A stretch of 7,001 nt of DNA, taken from contig NZ_JACUUA010000172.1 in assembly GCF_014859565.1 (NCBI RefSeq), forward strand, positions 1 through 7,001. Reading direction: 5' to 3'. This document shows positions 1 to 6,712 of this stretch, one piece after another. Numbering within the stretch: the stretch's first letter is position 1; the number at the start of each line of letters is the position of its first letter. The position numbers were made by a program, and so were the translations under genes. The stretch comes from Marinospirillum sp. (GTDB lineage Bacteria; Pseudomonadota; Gammaproteobacteria; Pseudomonadales; Halomonadaceae). The notes beneath the pieces were generated by a model. It did not search any database. It was not told the DNA's origin and was given only the letters and a program-made list of their open reading frames with translations.

Positions 1-4
1 GCCC

Positions 5-766
5 ATGCGCCTCGACCGTTTTTTAAGTAACCGCCCTCATCTCAGCCGTAAAACCGCTCGTTTGTTATTACAAAATGGGCGGGTGCGGCTGGATGGAAGC
101 ATCACTTACAACCCGCTGGCGGCGGTGGATGTTTTTTCCACCCTTGAAACTCAGGGTGTGGAGGGTGACTGGCAACTGCTGCAACAAGGTACTCCACGTT
201 GTTACCTGATGCTGCACAAACCCACCGGTTGTGTCAGTGCCACCCGTGATCCACAACATCCCACAGTGCTGGACTGGATTGATACCCCCTGGAAAGACCA
301 GCTGCATCTGCCGGGGCGACTGGATTTCAACACCACTGGCCTGTTGTTGCTGACCAATGATGGTCACTGGTCACGGCATTTGTCCTTGCCGGATTCCGAA
401 CTACCCAAAACCTACCGGGTGACTACTCGTGACCCCATCAGCCCGGAAACAGCGGTGGCTTTTCAGCAGGGTATTTATTTTGCTTATGAAAACCTCACTA
501 CCCGACCGGCAGAGCTGGAGTTGTTGCATACTCATCAGGCGCTGCTCACCATCCATGAAGGGCGTTATCATCAGGTAAAACGGATGTTTGCAGCTGTTGG
601 CAATAAGGTGGTGGCGCTGCATCGGCAAGCTATAGGTGCACTACAGCTGGATGCCAGCCTGCAACCGGGGCAATGGCGGATGTTGACCCCAGCTGAAGTG
701 GATGCACTGGACTGTCGCCCGGTCAGCCACAACAACCCTTTGATCAAAACAGCGGAAACTGAATGA
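5..766 (+). CDS. rsuA: 16S rRNA pseudouridine(516) synthase RsuA
   Basis: This cytoplasmic enzyme converts a uridine of the small-subunit rRNA (U516 in E. coli) to pseudouridine during 30S assembly. The 253-residue protein has an N-terminal S4-type RNA-binding domain (about residues 1-45, starting MRLDRFLS as in E. coli RsuA), then the RsuA/RluB/E/F catalytic domain. The motif GRLDFNTTGLLLLTNDG (104-120) carries the catalytic aspartate D107. YLMLHKPTG (67-75) and EGRYHQVKRMF (185-195) are the other family signatures, the latter closest to RsuA itself. It is about 20 residues longer than the E. coli enzyme because of a C-terminal tail with no recognised motif. The start is only four bases from the window edge, so its ribosome binding site is not visible; the match to the family N-terminus supports it. 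The 3' end overlaps the next gene by ATGA, suggesting co-translation. A related paralogue (RluE or RluF type) is less likely. Confidence 0.93.
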   Translation: MRLDRFLSNRPHLSRKTARLLLQNGRVRLDGSITYNPLAAVDVFSTLETQGVEGDWQLLQQGTPRCYLMLHKPTGCVSATRDPQHPTVLDWIDTPWKDQLHLPGRLDFNTTGLLLLTNDGHWSRHLSLPDSELPKTYRVTTRDPISPETAVAFQQGIYFAYENLTTRPAELELLHTHQALLTIHEGRYHQVKRMFAAVGNKVVALHRQAIGALQLDASLQPGQWRMLTPAEVDALDCRPVSHNNPLIKTAETE

Positions 767-1965
767 ACAACACGATGCAACAACCGCTGGAGTGGCGCTG
801 GTTAAACGGTCTGGAATCTGTCGCAGCGGCTGACTGGAATGCCTTGTTGCCGGATTCGGGCTATCCCTTTTTGCGCCACGATCTTTTGCTGGCGCTGGAA
901 CAGAGTGGTTGTGCCAGCCGTTCGACTGGTTGGCAACCACAACACTGGACAGCATGGCAAAAAGGCAAACTGGTGGCGGCTTTGCCGCTGTATCAAAAGT
1001 TTCATTCCCGTGGTGAATACGTTTTTGATTTCCAGTGGGCAGAGGCGTATCCCCACTTCATTGATCCACAGCCTGGAAACACTGCACAGAACTATTACCC
1101 CAAACTACTGAGTGCAGTACCTTTTACTCCGGCGCAGGGGCCGCGTTTGCTGCTGGCGGATGGCACCTCAACTGAAGCGGTACTGAAGGTATTGCAGGAG
1201 GCGTTGCAGCAGGAATTTGATGCAGGTCTGTCCGGCTGGCATCTGCTGTTTGCCGAAGCATCTCAGGTTAAACAGCTACGGCAACACTGGCCACAGCTGC
1301 TGGAACGCCATGCTTGTCAGTTTCACTGGTTCAACCGGGGCTATGCCGATTTTGATGAGTTTTTGGCAGGCATGACCAGCAAACGGCGCAAGGAAATCCG
1401 TCGGGAAAGGCGCAAGGTGGCTGAGCAAGGTTTGCTGATGAAACGAGTGCCGGGTGCCTCAATCACTGCTGCGCAGTTGCAGACTTTTTATCACTGTTAC
1501 CAGACAACCTATGCACTGCGGGGGCAGCGGGGTTATCTGACGGTGGATTTTTTTGCGCGACTGCTGGCAACCATGCCGGAACAGCTGTTGCTGGTGCTGG
1601 CGGAACATCAGGGACAACCAGTGGCAGCGGCGTTGTTTTTTCAGGATGCCACCATCCTGTATGGACGTTACTGGGGTGCATTGGTGGAGGCCGACTGCCT
1701 GCATTTTGAGGCTTGTTATTATCAGGGTATTGAACATGCCATCGAACAGGGTTTGCAGCGTTTTGATCCCGGCACCCAAGGTGAACACAAGATCTCACGG
1801 GGTTTTGAGCCGGTGATCACCCATTCATTGCACTGGTTGCCAAATATTGCTTTTGCGAAGGCTGTGGATGATTTTCTACAGCGTGAGCGGCCGATGGTTG
1901 CCGCTTATTGTGAGGATGCCAAAAGCCTATTGCCTTTTCACCAAGTGGCAGCCTCAGATAGGTGA
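763..1965 (+). CDS. FemAB-like (DUF482/COG3146) GNAT-fold protein
   Basis: This 400-residue cytoplasmic protein belongs to the FemAB-like family once called DUF482, annotated as peptidoglycan biosynthesis/recognition; its reaction is not established. Recognisable family blocks are WAEAYPHF (92-99), YYPKLLSAVPFTPAQGPRLL (111-130), the basic stretch MTSKRRKEIRRERRKV (204-219), YLTVDFF (258-264), LYGRYWG (299-305), and the C-terminal FEACYYQGIEHAIEQGL (315-331) followed by DPGTQGEHKISRGFEP (335-350). The final blocks resemble the acyl-CoA or aminoacyl-tRNA binding half of the GNAT/Fem fold. There is no signal peptide or membrane segment. The ATG at 763 overlaps the rsuA stop codon and has no strong Shine-Dalgarno, which fits translational coupling; an in-frame ATG at 775 is an alternative. 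Its 3' end overlaps the convergent cyclase gene by 12 bases. Family assignment is strong; the substrate is unknown. Confidence 0.85.
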   Translation: MNNTMQQPLEWRWLNGLESVAAADWNALLPDSGYPFLRHDLLLALEQSGCASRSTGWQPQHWTAWQKGKLVAALPLYQKFHSRGEYVFDFQWAEAYPHFIDPQPGNTAQNYYPKLLSAVPFTPAQGPRLLLADGTSTEAVLKVLQEALQQEFDAGLSGWHLLFAEASQVKQLRQHWPQLLERHACQFHWFNRGYADFDEFLAGMTSKRRKEIRRERRKVAEQGLLMKRVPGASITAAQLQTFYHCYQTTYALRGQRGYLTVDFFARLLATMPEQLLLVLAEHQGQPVAAALFFQDATILYGRYWGALVEADCLHFEACYYQGIEHAIEQGLQRFDPGTQGEHKISRGFEPVITHSLHWLPNIAFAKAVDDFLQRERPMVAAYCEDAKSLLPFHQVAASDR

Positions 1966-3285
1966 TTGCCACAACACAAAACGGTTACGGCCTTCGCGCT
2001 TGGCTTGATACAGCGCAGTATCTGCACGGCTGATCAGTTCTTCGGCGGATATCTGGGTTTCAGTTCCCATCAAGGCTATACCCAGGCTGGTGGTGATATT
2101 CAGCGGCTGGTAGTTGCTCAGGTAGGTAGTGGTTTCCACCGCTTGGCGCAGGCGTTCAGCAACCAGCAGGGCTTCATTCTGCTCAGTATCTGGCAGCAGG
2201 ATCAGAAACTCCTCTCCACCATAACGCCCCAGCAGATCATCCCGGCGCAGATGCTGCTGCAAGGTATTAACAAACCCCTTGAGAATCTCGTCACCGGCAT
2301 CGTGACCATAGTTGTCATTGACCTTTTTAAAGTGGTCAATATCCAGCATCAGCACCGCCAGGTGTCGAGGTGTTTCTGCCTGTTTCAGCATTAATGCACT
2401 CAGCTGCTGTAATATCCAGCGGCGATTTTTGGCACCGGTCAGCTCATCGTGATGTGCCAGAAATCTCAGACGATCCTGTGATTCACGACGCCGGATAATT
2501 TCTTCATGCAGGCTGGCCGTCCTTTCATCAATGATGGATTCCCGCTGACTGCGCTCCAGCTGTAAATATCTAAACAGGCGTTGCAGCCCAAAAATAGCCA
2601 GCAAACCGGTCAGGGACAGCAGTAAAAAAGCAATCAGGTGGGTTCTGCGGCTTTCCGCCATCAACCGATCAGTCAGGCGTTCAACATAAGTGACCGGGAA
2701 AGATACACTCAGCCCACCACGAAAGTCGCCCAGTTGATAACCCATGTGAGCATGACAACTGATACAGCCTTCCTGCATATAAAGAGGAGCCATATAACGA
2801 AAACGCTGATCCACCACTTCGACATATTCATTCAACTGCTGATCACGCAGCAGTTGCAGCGCACGAGTTTCCCAAGGGTCAGCTTTGTTGGAGGGATTCA
2901 TCAACCGATCACTGGTCAGATTGATCTCCAGATGACTGCCTTGCATGATTTCAGCAATCTGGCGAGTCATGTAAGCAGGATTCAGTTTGGTCAGAGTCAC
3001 CCCAGCAGGTGAAGTAATGGTTTTTTCAGGGATAACCAGATAAGGGTTTTCCGGTGTGGAGTCAGTTAAGGGTGCATAAACTCCGCCGTGTTCAGCATTC
3101 CAGTTGCGTAGGGTTTGCACCAGGTTAAAAGCCACCTCACCCCGCTGACGTGCCATTTCATAACCTGCTTCCTGCAGGGTGTTGCTGTTTTGAAGGTAAA
3201 TCAAACCCACCACCAGCGCCCAGAAAGGCAAGGGCAACAACAAGCACCAACGGGACTGGATCAGTTTGATAAAAGTTATGCGCAA
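1954..3285 (-). CDS. Membrane diguanylate cyclase with periplasmic DUF3365/haem-binding sensor domain
   Basis: This predicted inner-membrane enzyme makes cyclic di-GMP from two GTP. The 443-residue protein has a transmembrane helix (about 13-31), a periplasmic domain of about 180 residues, a second helix (about 216-234), a charged linker likely to be coiled coil (about 240-272) and a C-terminal GGDEF domain (about 275-440). The periplasmic part resembles DUF3365 (Tll0287-like) and has one CxxCH motif, C174-C177-H178 (codons 2752-2766), the attachment site for a c-type haem. The cyclase looks active: DIDHFKKVNDNYGH (315-328) holds metal and GTP contacts, and GGEEF (356-360) is the catalytic signature. 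RRDD (347-350), at the usual distance upstream, is an RxxD product-inhibition site. No EAL domain is present. No in-frame ATG exists before residue 44, beyond the first helix, so the TTG at 3285 with its Shine-Dalgarno is chosen. The signal (redox, oxygen or NO) is inferred only. Confidence 0.9.
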   Translation of the reverse strand: MRITFIKLIQSRWCLLLPLPFWALVVGLIYLQNSNTLQEAGYEMARQRGEVAFNLVQTLRNWNAEHGGVYAPLTDSTPENPYLVIPEKTITSPAGVTLTKLNPAYMTRQIAEIMQGSHLEINLTSDRLMNPSNKADPWETRALQLLRDQQLNEYVEVVDQRFRYMAPLYMQEGCISCHAHMGYQLGDFRGGLSVSFPVTYVERLTDRLMAESRRTHLIAFLLLSLTGLLAIFGLQRLFRYLQLERSQRESIIDERTASLHEEIIRRRESQDRLRFLAHHDELTGAKNRRWILQQLSALMLKQAETPRHLAVLMLDIDHFKKVNDNYGHDAGDEILKGFVNTLQQHLRRDDLLGRYGGEEFLILLPDTEQNEALLVAERLRQAVETTTYLSNYQPLNITTSLGIALMGTETQISAEELISRADTALYQAKREGRNRFVLWQSPI

Positions 3286-3291
3286 CTCAGG

Positions 3292-3296
3292 CTCCT
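3292..3296 (-). promoter_or_regulatory. Ribosome binding site supporting the TTG start of the cyclase
   Basis: On the minus strand AGGAG lies six bases upstream of the TTG codon at 3285-3283. The upstream reading frame to the first stop (TAG at 3352-3354) contains no ATG, so this site decides the start and gives the protein its first membrane helix. Confidence 0.7.
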
Positions 3297-3483
3297 GACA
3301 GGGTATGCACCAATACGGAGCAAACCTTACTCCGGCAAAAAGATTTTGTCTCTAACAAATAGGTATAAAATCTTCATTTTATTGTGTTGCCGGTAAAAAG
3401 CTAGCGCAACTCCAGTATATACGCTTATCATGATTTTAATATGACCATTGATTTTATGGGGTTTATTTAAGCGTGTTTGCAAT

Positions 3484-3489
3484 AAGGAG
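3484..3489 (+). promoter_or_regulatory. Ribosome binding site of the PstS-like gene
   Basis: AAGGAG lies six bases before the ATG at 3496. It favours this start over the in-frame TTG at 3448, which would add 16 residues in front of an otherwise normal signal peptide. Confidence 0.8.
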
Positions 3490-3495
3490 TTGCTA

Positions 3496-4338
3496 ATGTT
3501 TGTTTGTGGAAAACAGCAAGTATTGTCCGGGTTGTTAGTGTTGGTTTTGTTGATGAGCGGTTCTTTGCAGGCTGCTGATCTGCGGATCTCCGGTGCCAGC
3601 ACCATCTACCCAATACTGGAGCAGCTGGCCGGTGACTTTCAACAGCAAAGCAGCCACAACCTCTTGCTGAGTGCCGGGGGCAGTGGTCGCGGCATCTCTG
3701 ATGTACGTTCTGGTGCCTCGGATATGGGTATGGTGTCCCGCTCGTTGCGGGATGAAGAAAAAGCCGACCTGTTATACACCACCATTGGGCTGGATACTCT
3801 GGTGTTTATTGTCAACCAAGCCAACCCTCAGCAAACAATTAACAAAGCCCAATTAATCAGCCTTTACATGGAAACAACCAGCTGGCAGCAACTGAATGGT
3901 TATGCTTGGCCGGTGCGACTGGTCTCCAAAGAAGTGGGGCGCAGCACACTGGATCTGTTTGAAGAGTTTTCCGGTTTAAAAAGCCCGGATCGCAGTGGTG
4001 CATCAGGCACACTGATCAGCCGCCGTGCCACGGTGATTGGCTCCAATCTGGAGGCTCTGTCGCTGGTGGGTGGTCAGCATGGTGGTGTGGGTTATGTTTC
4101 TCTTGGCACCGCTGCATCTGTGCGCGATCAGGGTATGCCGATACGTATTTTACAGCTGGATGGCATTACACCCTCTGCCCAGACCATTCAATCCGGCCAG
4201 TACCCGATTCGACGTGAATTAAATCTGGTTTATCGTGAAATAACACCATCCATTGAAGCACTCTTGTCAGTGCTGAATACATCCCGTGGACAGGCTGTCA
4301 TCAGTCAGGCTGGATTTATTGCTGCAGGAGGCCGTTGA
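3496..4338 (+). CDS. PstS-like periplasmic phosphate/anion-binding protein
   Basis: This is a secreted solute-binding protein of the phosphate-binding (PBP_like_2) family. The 280-residue precursor has a Sec signal peptide (1-26: short charged start, hydrophobic core, cleavage after LQA) and no lipobox, so it should be soluble in the periplasm. Family signatures are [10 protein letters not shown] (31-40), AGGSGRGI (60-67), [14 protein letters not shown] (71-84), [10 protein letters not shown] (98-107), GGVGYVSLG (196-204) and [12 protein letters not shown] (236-247). The first three match anion contacts of PstS proteins. The later loop reads SKEVGRST (144-151) where canonical members read about R-x-x-GSGT, so part of the anion site is changed. 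The chemoreceptor gene starts two bases after its stop, and no permease or ATPase genes of a Pst transporter are visible. I infer a role in sensing more than in uptake. Another oxyanion is possible as ligand. Confidence 0.85.
   Translation: MFVCGKQQVLSGLLVLVLLMSGSLQAADLRISGASTIYPILEQLAGDFQQQSSHNLLLSAGGSGRGISDVRSGASDMGMVSRSLRDEEKADLLYTTIGLDTLVFIVNQANPQQTINKAQLISLYMETTSWQQLNGYAWPVRLVSKEVGRSTLDLFEEFSGLKSPDRSGASGTLISRRATVIGSNLEALSLVGGQHGGVGYVSLGTAASVRDQGMPIRILQLDGITPSAQTIQSGQYPIRRELNLVYREITPSIEALLSVLNTSRGQAVISQAGFIAAGGR
4326..4331 (+). promoter_or_regulatory. Ribosome binding site of the chemoreceptor, inside the preceding gene
   Basis: AGGAGG lies in the last codons of the binding-protein gene, nine bases before the ATG at 4341. 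It favours that ATG over the in-frame TTG at 4335 (spacing three) and the ATG at 4347 (spacing fifteen). Confidence 0.75.
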
Positions 4339-4340
4339 TT

Positions 4341-5888
4341 ATGAAGATGACACTGATTAAAAAGATTGCCCTGCCTTTTCTGCTGTTGGCGGCCATTATC
4401 CTGACGGTATTTGCCAGTGTTTATTGGCTGCTGGATCGTCAGTTGCTGGAGCTGGTGGATAGCCGTGAGCGTATGAGTCGGGTGGAGTTGAATATTGAGC
4501 GAATCACAGCGGATCTGCAAAGTGGCATCCTTTCATTGAATGATGAGTATTTTATTGCAGCGGCTCAAACATCCTTGCTGGTGGAGCAGGAGCTGCAGTG
4601 GTTGCAGGCTCAGCAGCCGGAGTTGCTGCGTGGTTTTAATGAACAGTACCAGCAGTTTTATGCCGGTATGGTGGCGGTCAGCTCTGTTTTTCTGGAGCAA
4701 CGGGTTGAAGAAGGTCAACAGCGGCTGTCCGATCTGCGTCTGGTCAGACAAGAAATGAGTAAAGTGGCAGCGGCTGTTAATACCAGCTTGGCTGAGCGTT
4801 ATGCCAGTAGTGTGACACTGCTCAACAGCGTGATGATGATTGCCTCGGTAGTGATGTTGTTGGTTCTGGTTGCTGTTTTATGGCTGGTTAAATTCCTGAT
4901 TGCTCCGGTTTATCAGATGCGCCAGATGATGCAACAGATTGCGGAGGGTGCCGGTGATCTGACCCAGACCTTACCGGCAAACAGCAGTGATGAGATTGGT
5001 GATATCGCCCGTGCCTTTAATCGCATGATGCAAACACTGCGAAGCCTGATTAATGATGTACAAAGTGCGGCTCACCAGATTGCCAGTGCAGCGGAAGAAC
5101 AATCACAGGTCACCGAAAGGGCGCTGGAGCTGGTGCATCAACAACGCAGTGAAGCAGAACAAGTGGCTGCGGCAGTACATGAAATGGCTGCGGCCAGTCA
5201 GGAAGTGAGTGATAACACTTTGGCCGCCACCGAAGCAGCCCGAGAAGGGCGCAATAGTGCCGAACGTGGACAGGCACTGGTGCAGCAGGAGATGAGTGCC
5301 GTTCATGAGCTGGCGGAAGAAATAGAGCGTGCAGCTGATGTGATCCGCCAGTTGAATACTCACTCACAGGAAATTGGCAGTGTGTTGCAGGTGATTCGAG
5401 ATATTGCTGAGCAGACTAATCTGCTGGCGCTGAATGCTGCCATAGAGGCTGCCCGTGCGGGTGAGCAAGGGCGGGGTTTTGCGGTGGTGGCTGATGAAGT
5501 TCGCAGCCTGGCCAATCGAACTCAGGATGCGACCAAGGACATTGAACGCACGGTGGATATTCTGCAGAAGGGTGCCGCAGATGCGGTTAACGTGATGACC
5601 CGCCAGCAGTCAGAAGCCCACAAGGATGCCAAAATGGCCGAAAAAGTGATTGCAGCACTGGCTGATATTCAGGCGGCCATTCAGCGTATTGAAGATATGA
5701 ATGTGCAGGTATCTTCTGCGGCAGAAGAGCAAAGTGCCGTGGCGGAAGAGATCGACCGCAATGTCACACAAATTAATGTGGGTGTGCAGGAAATTGCCGC
5801 CGGTACCGAACAGAGCACCCAAGCCAGCCAGTCATTGGCACAACTGGCGGAAGGTCTGCGTGATCAGGTTGGGCGTTTTAAAGTTTAA
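4341..5888 (+). CDS. Methyl-accepting chemotaxis protein
   Basis: This transmembrane chemoreceptor should control the CheA kinase through CheW. The 515-residue protein has a first membrane helix (about 9-30), a periplasmic region of about 130 residues, a second helix (about 161-185), a HAMP domain (about 187-240, with [16 protein letters not shown] at 215-230) and a long cytoplasmic signalling helical hairpin. The conserved tip is unmistakable: [20 protein letters not shown] (355-374) followed by [19 protein letters not shown] (376-394). Glu/Gln-rich segments such as AAEEQS (250-255 and 460-465) could serve as adaptation sites. The periplasmic domain looks all-helical and lacks a PAS/Cache pattern, suggesting a four-helix bundle that could bind a protein partner. 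There is no C-terminal CheR/CheB-tethering pentapeptide; the protein ends QVGRFKV. The gene starts two bases after the PstS-like gene and overlaps the convergent amidase gene by 11 bases. Receptor identity is near certain; ligand is inferred from the neighbour. Confidence 0.95.
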   Translation: MKMTLIKKIALPFLLLAAIILTVFASVYWLLDRQLLELVDSRERMSRVELNIERITADLQSGILSLNDEYFIAAAQTSLLVEQELQWLQAQQPELLRGFNEQYQQFYAGMVAVSSVFLEQRVEEGQQRLSDLRLVRQEMSKVAAAVNTSLAERYASSVTLLNSVMMIASVVMLLVLVAVLWLVKFLIAPVYQMRQMMQQIAEGAGDLTQTLPANSSDEIGDIARAFNRMMQTLRSLINDVQSAAHQIASAAEEQSQVTERALELVHQQRSEAEQVAAAVHEMAAASQEVSDNTLAATEAAREGRNSAERGQALVQQEMSAVHELAEEIERAADVIRQLNTHSQEIGSVLQVIRDIAEQTNLLALNAAIEAARAGEQGRGFAVVADEVRSLANRTQDATKDIERTVDILQKGAADAVNVMTRQQSEAHKDAKMAEKVIAALADIQAAIQRIEDMNVQVSSAAEEQSAVAEEIDRNVTQINVGVQEIAAGTEQSTQASQSLAQLAEGLRDQVGRFKV

Positions 5889-6675
5889 GATCAAAGTGAT
5901 CCGCATCCTGCCAGGCGGGGAAAGACGCTCGAAAGTTATTGAGTTTTTCAGCGCTCAGGGTGCGGGTTTCTACAAAACGACCACCCACCGGGTGATCCAG
6001 CAGCAGTTGCCCGGCAGCATCCACCAGCAGGCTGTCACCGGAGTAGGCCAGCCCTTTGCCATCCGTACCAACACGGTTGACTCCGGCGACATAACTCAGG
6101 TTTTCGATAGCACGCGCCTGTAACAGAGTACGCCAGGCATGGCGGCGGCTTTCTGGCCAGTTGGCGATATAAATAGCCAAATCATAATCACCGGTATTAC
6201 GACTGAACACCGGAAAACGCAGGTCGTAACACACCTGTGGCAGGATACGCCAACCCCGATACTCCACCACCAGTCGTTCACTTCCAGCCTGATAATGCTC
6301 CTGCTCCTGAGCCATACGGAACAGATGACGTTTGTCATAATGGTGAGTCTGTCCTTCCGGGGTCACCCAATACAGGCGATTACGAAAACCTGTGGCATCC
6401 CGCACTATGACACTGCCGGTGATGGCGGCACCCGTTTGTTGTGCCTGCTGTAACATCCATTGCAGGGTGTTGCCCTGTTCGGGTTCTGCCAGAAGTTCCG
6501 GCTCCATACTAAAACCAGTGGTGAACATTTCCGGCAGAATGATCAGGTCGGTTTGATTAACCAGTGGTGTTAATTTGTCGGCCAGCATCCGCTGATTGGC
6601 ATCCGGTTGATGCCAGTGGAGTTCGGTCTGAACCAGTGTGACACGCAGATCGGTGGAAGGCGCAGTGGTCAGCAT
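5878..6675 (-). CDS. yafV: Omega-amidase / carbon-nitrogen hydrolase, YafV family
   Basis: This cytoplasmic nitrilase-superfamily amidohydrolase is of the YafV/Nit2 type, which hydrolyses 2-oxoglutaramate (and similar omega-amides) to 2-oxoglutarate and ammonia. The 265-residue protein has the full catalytic triad: E49 in LPEMFTTGF (47-55), K115 in [10 protein letters not shown] (113-122) and C149 in [13 protein letters not shown] (148-160). [11 protein letters not shown] (167-177), QARAIEN (186-192) and AGVNRVG (197-203) follow as in the family, and the C-terminal [10 protein letters not shown] (252-261) is very close to E. coli YafV. The ATG at 6675 is chosen because AGGAG sits seven bases upstream and the protein then begins like YafV; a longer frame reaching 6840 would run through the preceding aminotransferase gene and has no family similarity. 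It follows that aminotransferase gene by 37 bases, so the two are probably co-transcribed. Substrate is inferred from family and neighbour. Confidence 0.9.
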   Translation of the reverse strand: MLTTAPSTDLRVTLVQTELHWHQPDANQRMLADKLTPLVNQTDLIILPEMFTTGFSMEPELLAEPEQGNTLQWMLQQAQQTGAAITGSVIVRDATGFRNRLYWVTPEGQTHHYDKRHLFRMAQEQEHYQAGSERLVVEYRGWRILPQVCYDLRFPVFSRNTGDYDLAIYIANWPESRRHAWRTLLQARAIENLSYVAGVNRVGTDGKGLAYSGDSLLVDAAGQLLLDHPVGGRFVETRTLSAEKLNNFRASFPAWQDADHFDLKL

Positions 6676-6682
6676 CGTGGTT

Positions 6683-6687
6683 CTCCT
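6683..6687 (-). promoter_or_regulatory. Ribosome binding site of the YafV-type amidase
   Basis: On the minus strand AGGAG lies seven bases before the ATG at 6675. It fixes the start inside the 37-base gap after the aminotransferase and rejects the longer in-frame extension. Confidence 0.75.
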
Positions 6688-6712
6688 GAGCAGTGATGAT
6701 TTCAGCCGTGTT

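Larger units (their letters stand above)
3286..3495. promoter_or_regulatory. Divergent intergenic region with nested inverted repeats
   Basis: These 210 bases separate the starts of the divergent cyclase and binding-protein genes and must hold the promoters for both. The stretch is clearly more AT-rich than the coding sequence. An outer inverted repeat CCGGCAA (3332-3338) / TTGCCGG (3387-3393) encloses an inner one, AAGATTTT (3340-3347) / AAAATCTT (3367-3374). Smaller elements are a 5-bp stem CGGAG (3316-3320) / CTCCG (3330-3334), GTTGC (3386-3390) / GCAAC (3406-3410), and the palindrome ATCATGAT (3427-3434). I could not assign a convincing sigma-70, sigma-28 or sigma-54 promoter on either strand, nor a complete Pho box. 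The nested repeats could be an operator for a shared regulator or an RNA structure in a leader; the sequence alone does not decide. Confidence 0.5.

Noticed and set aside
1966..3012. Plus-strand open frames opposite the cyclase gene (for example 1966-2394 and 2638-3012).
   Set aside because: They are antisense to a well-supported GGDEF gene and show no recognisable domain; they look like shadow frames.
3296..3301. CTGTCA on the minus strand resembling half a Pho box.
   Set aside because: Only one half-site is present; it overlaps the cyclase ribosome binding site and has no second repeat at 11-base spacing.
3307..3345. Possible cyclic di-GMP (GEMM-I) riboswitch on the plus strand, because GAGCAAACC at 3319-3327 resembles part of its core and a cyclase and a chemoreceptor are adjacent.
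   Set aside because: The rest of the consensus is missing: there is no GNRA-capped hairpin after the core and no GACGCAAAGCC-like segment or second stem with its tetraloop receptor. A short match is not enough; a covariance-model search would settle it.
3280..3412. Nine-base direct repeat GCGCAACTC at 3280-3288 and 3404-3412.
   Set aside because: Two short copies 124 bases apart, one covering the cyclase start codon, with no further copies noticed; chance is a sufficient explanation.
3458..3472. Sigma-54-like GG-N10-GC spacing upstream of the PstS-like gene.
   Set aside because: Only the two dinucleotides agree; the rest of TGGCAC-N5-TTGCA does not match.
3448..3495. N-terminal extension of the PstS-like protein from the TTG at 3448.
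   Set aside because: No ribosome binding site at that codon, while the ATG at 3496 has AAGGAG at good spacing and gives a normal signal peptide.
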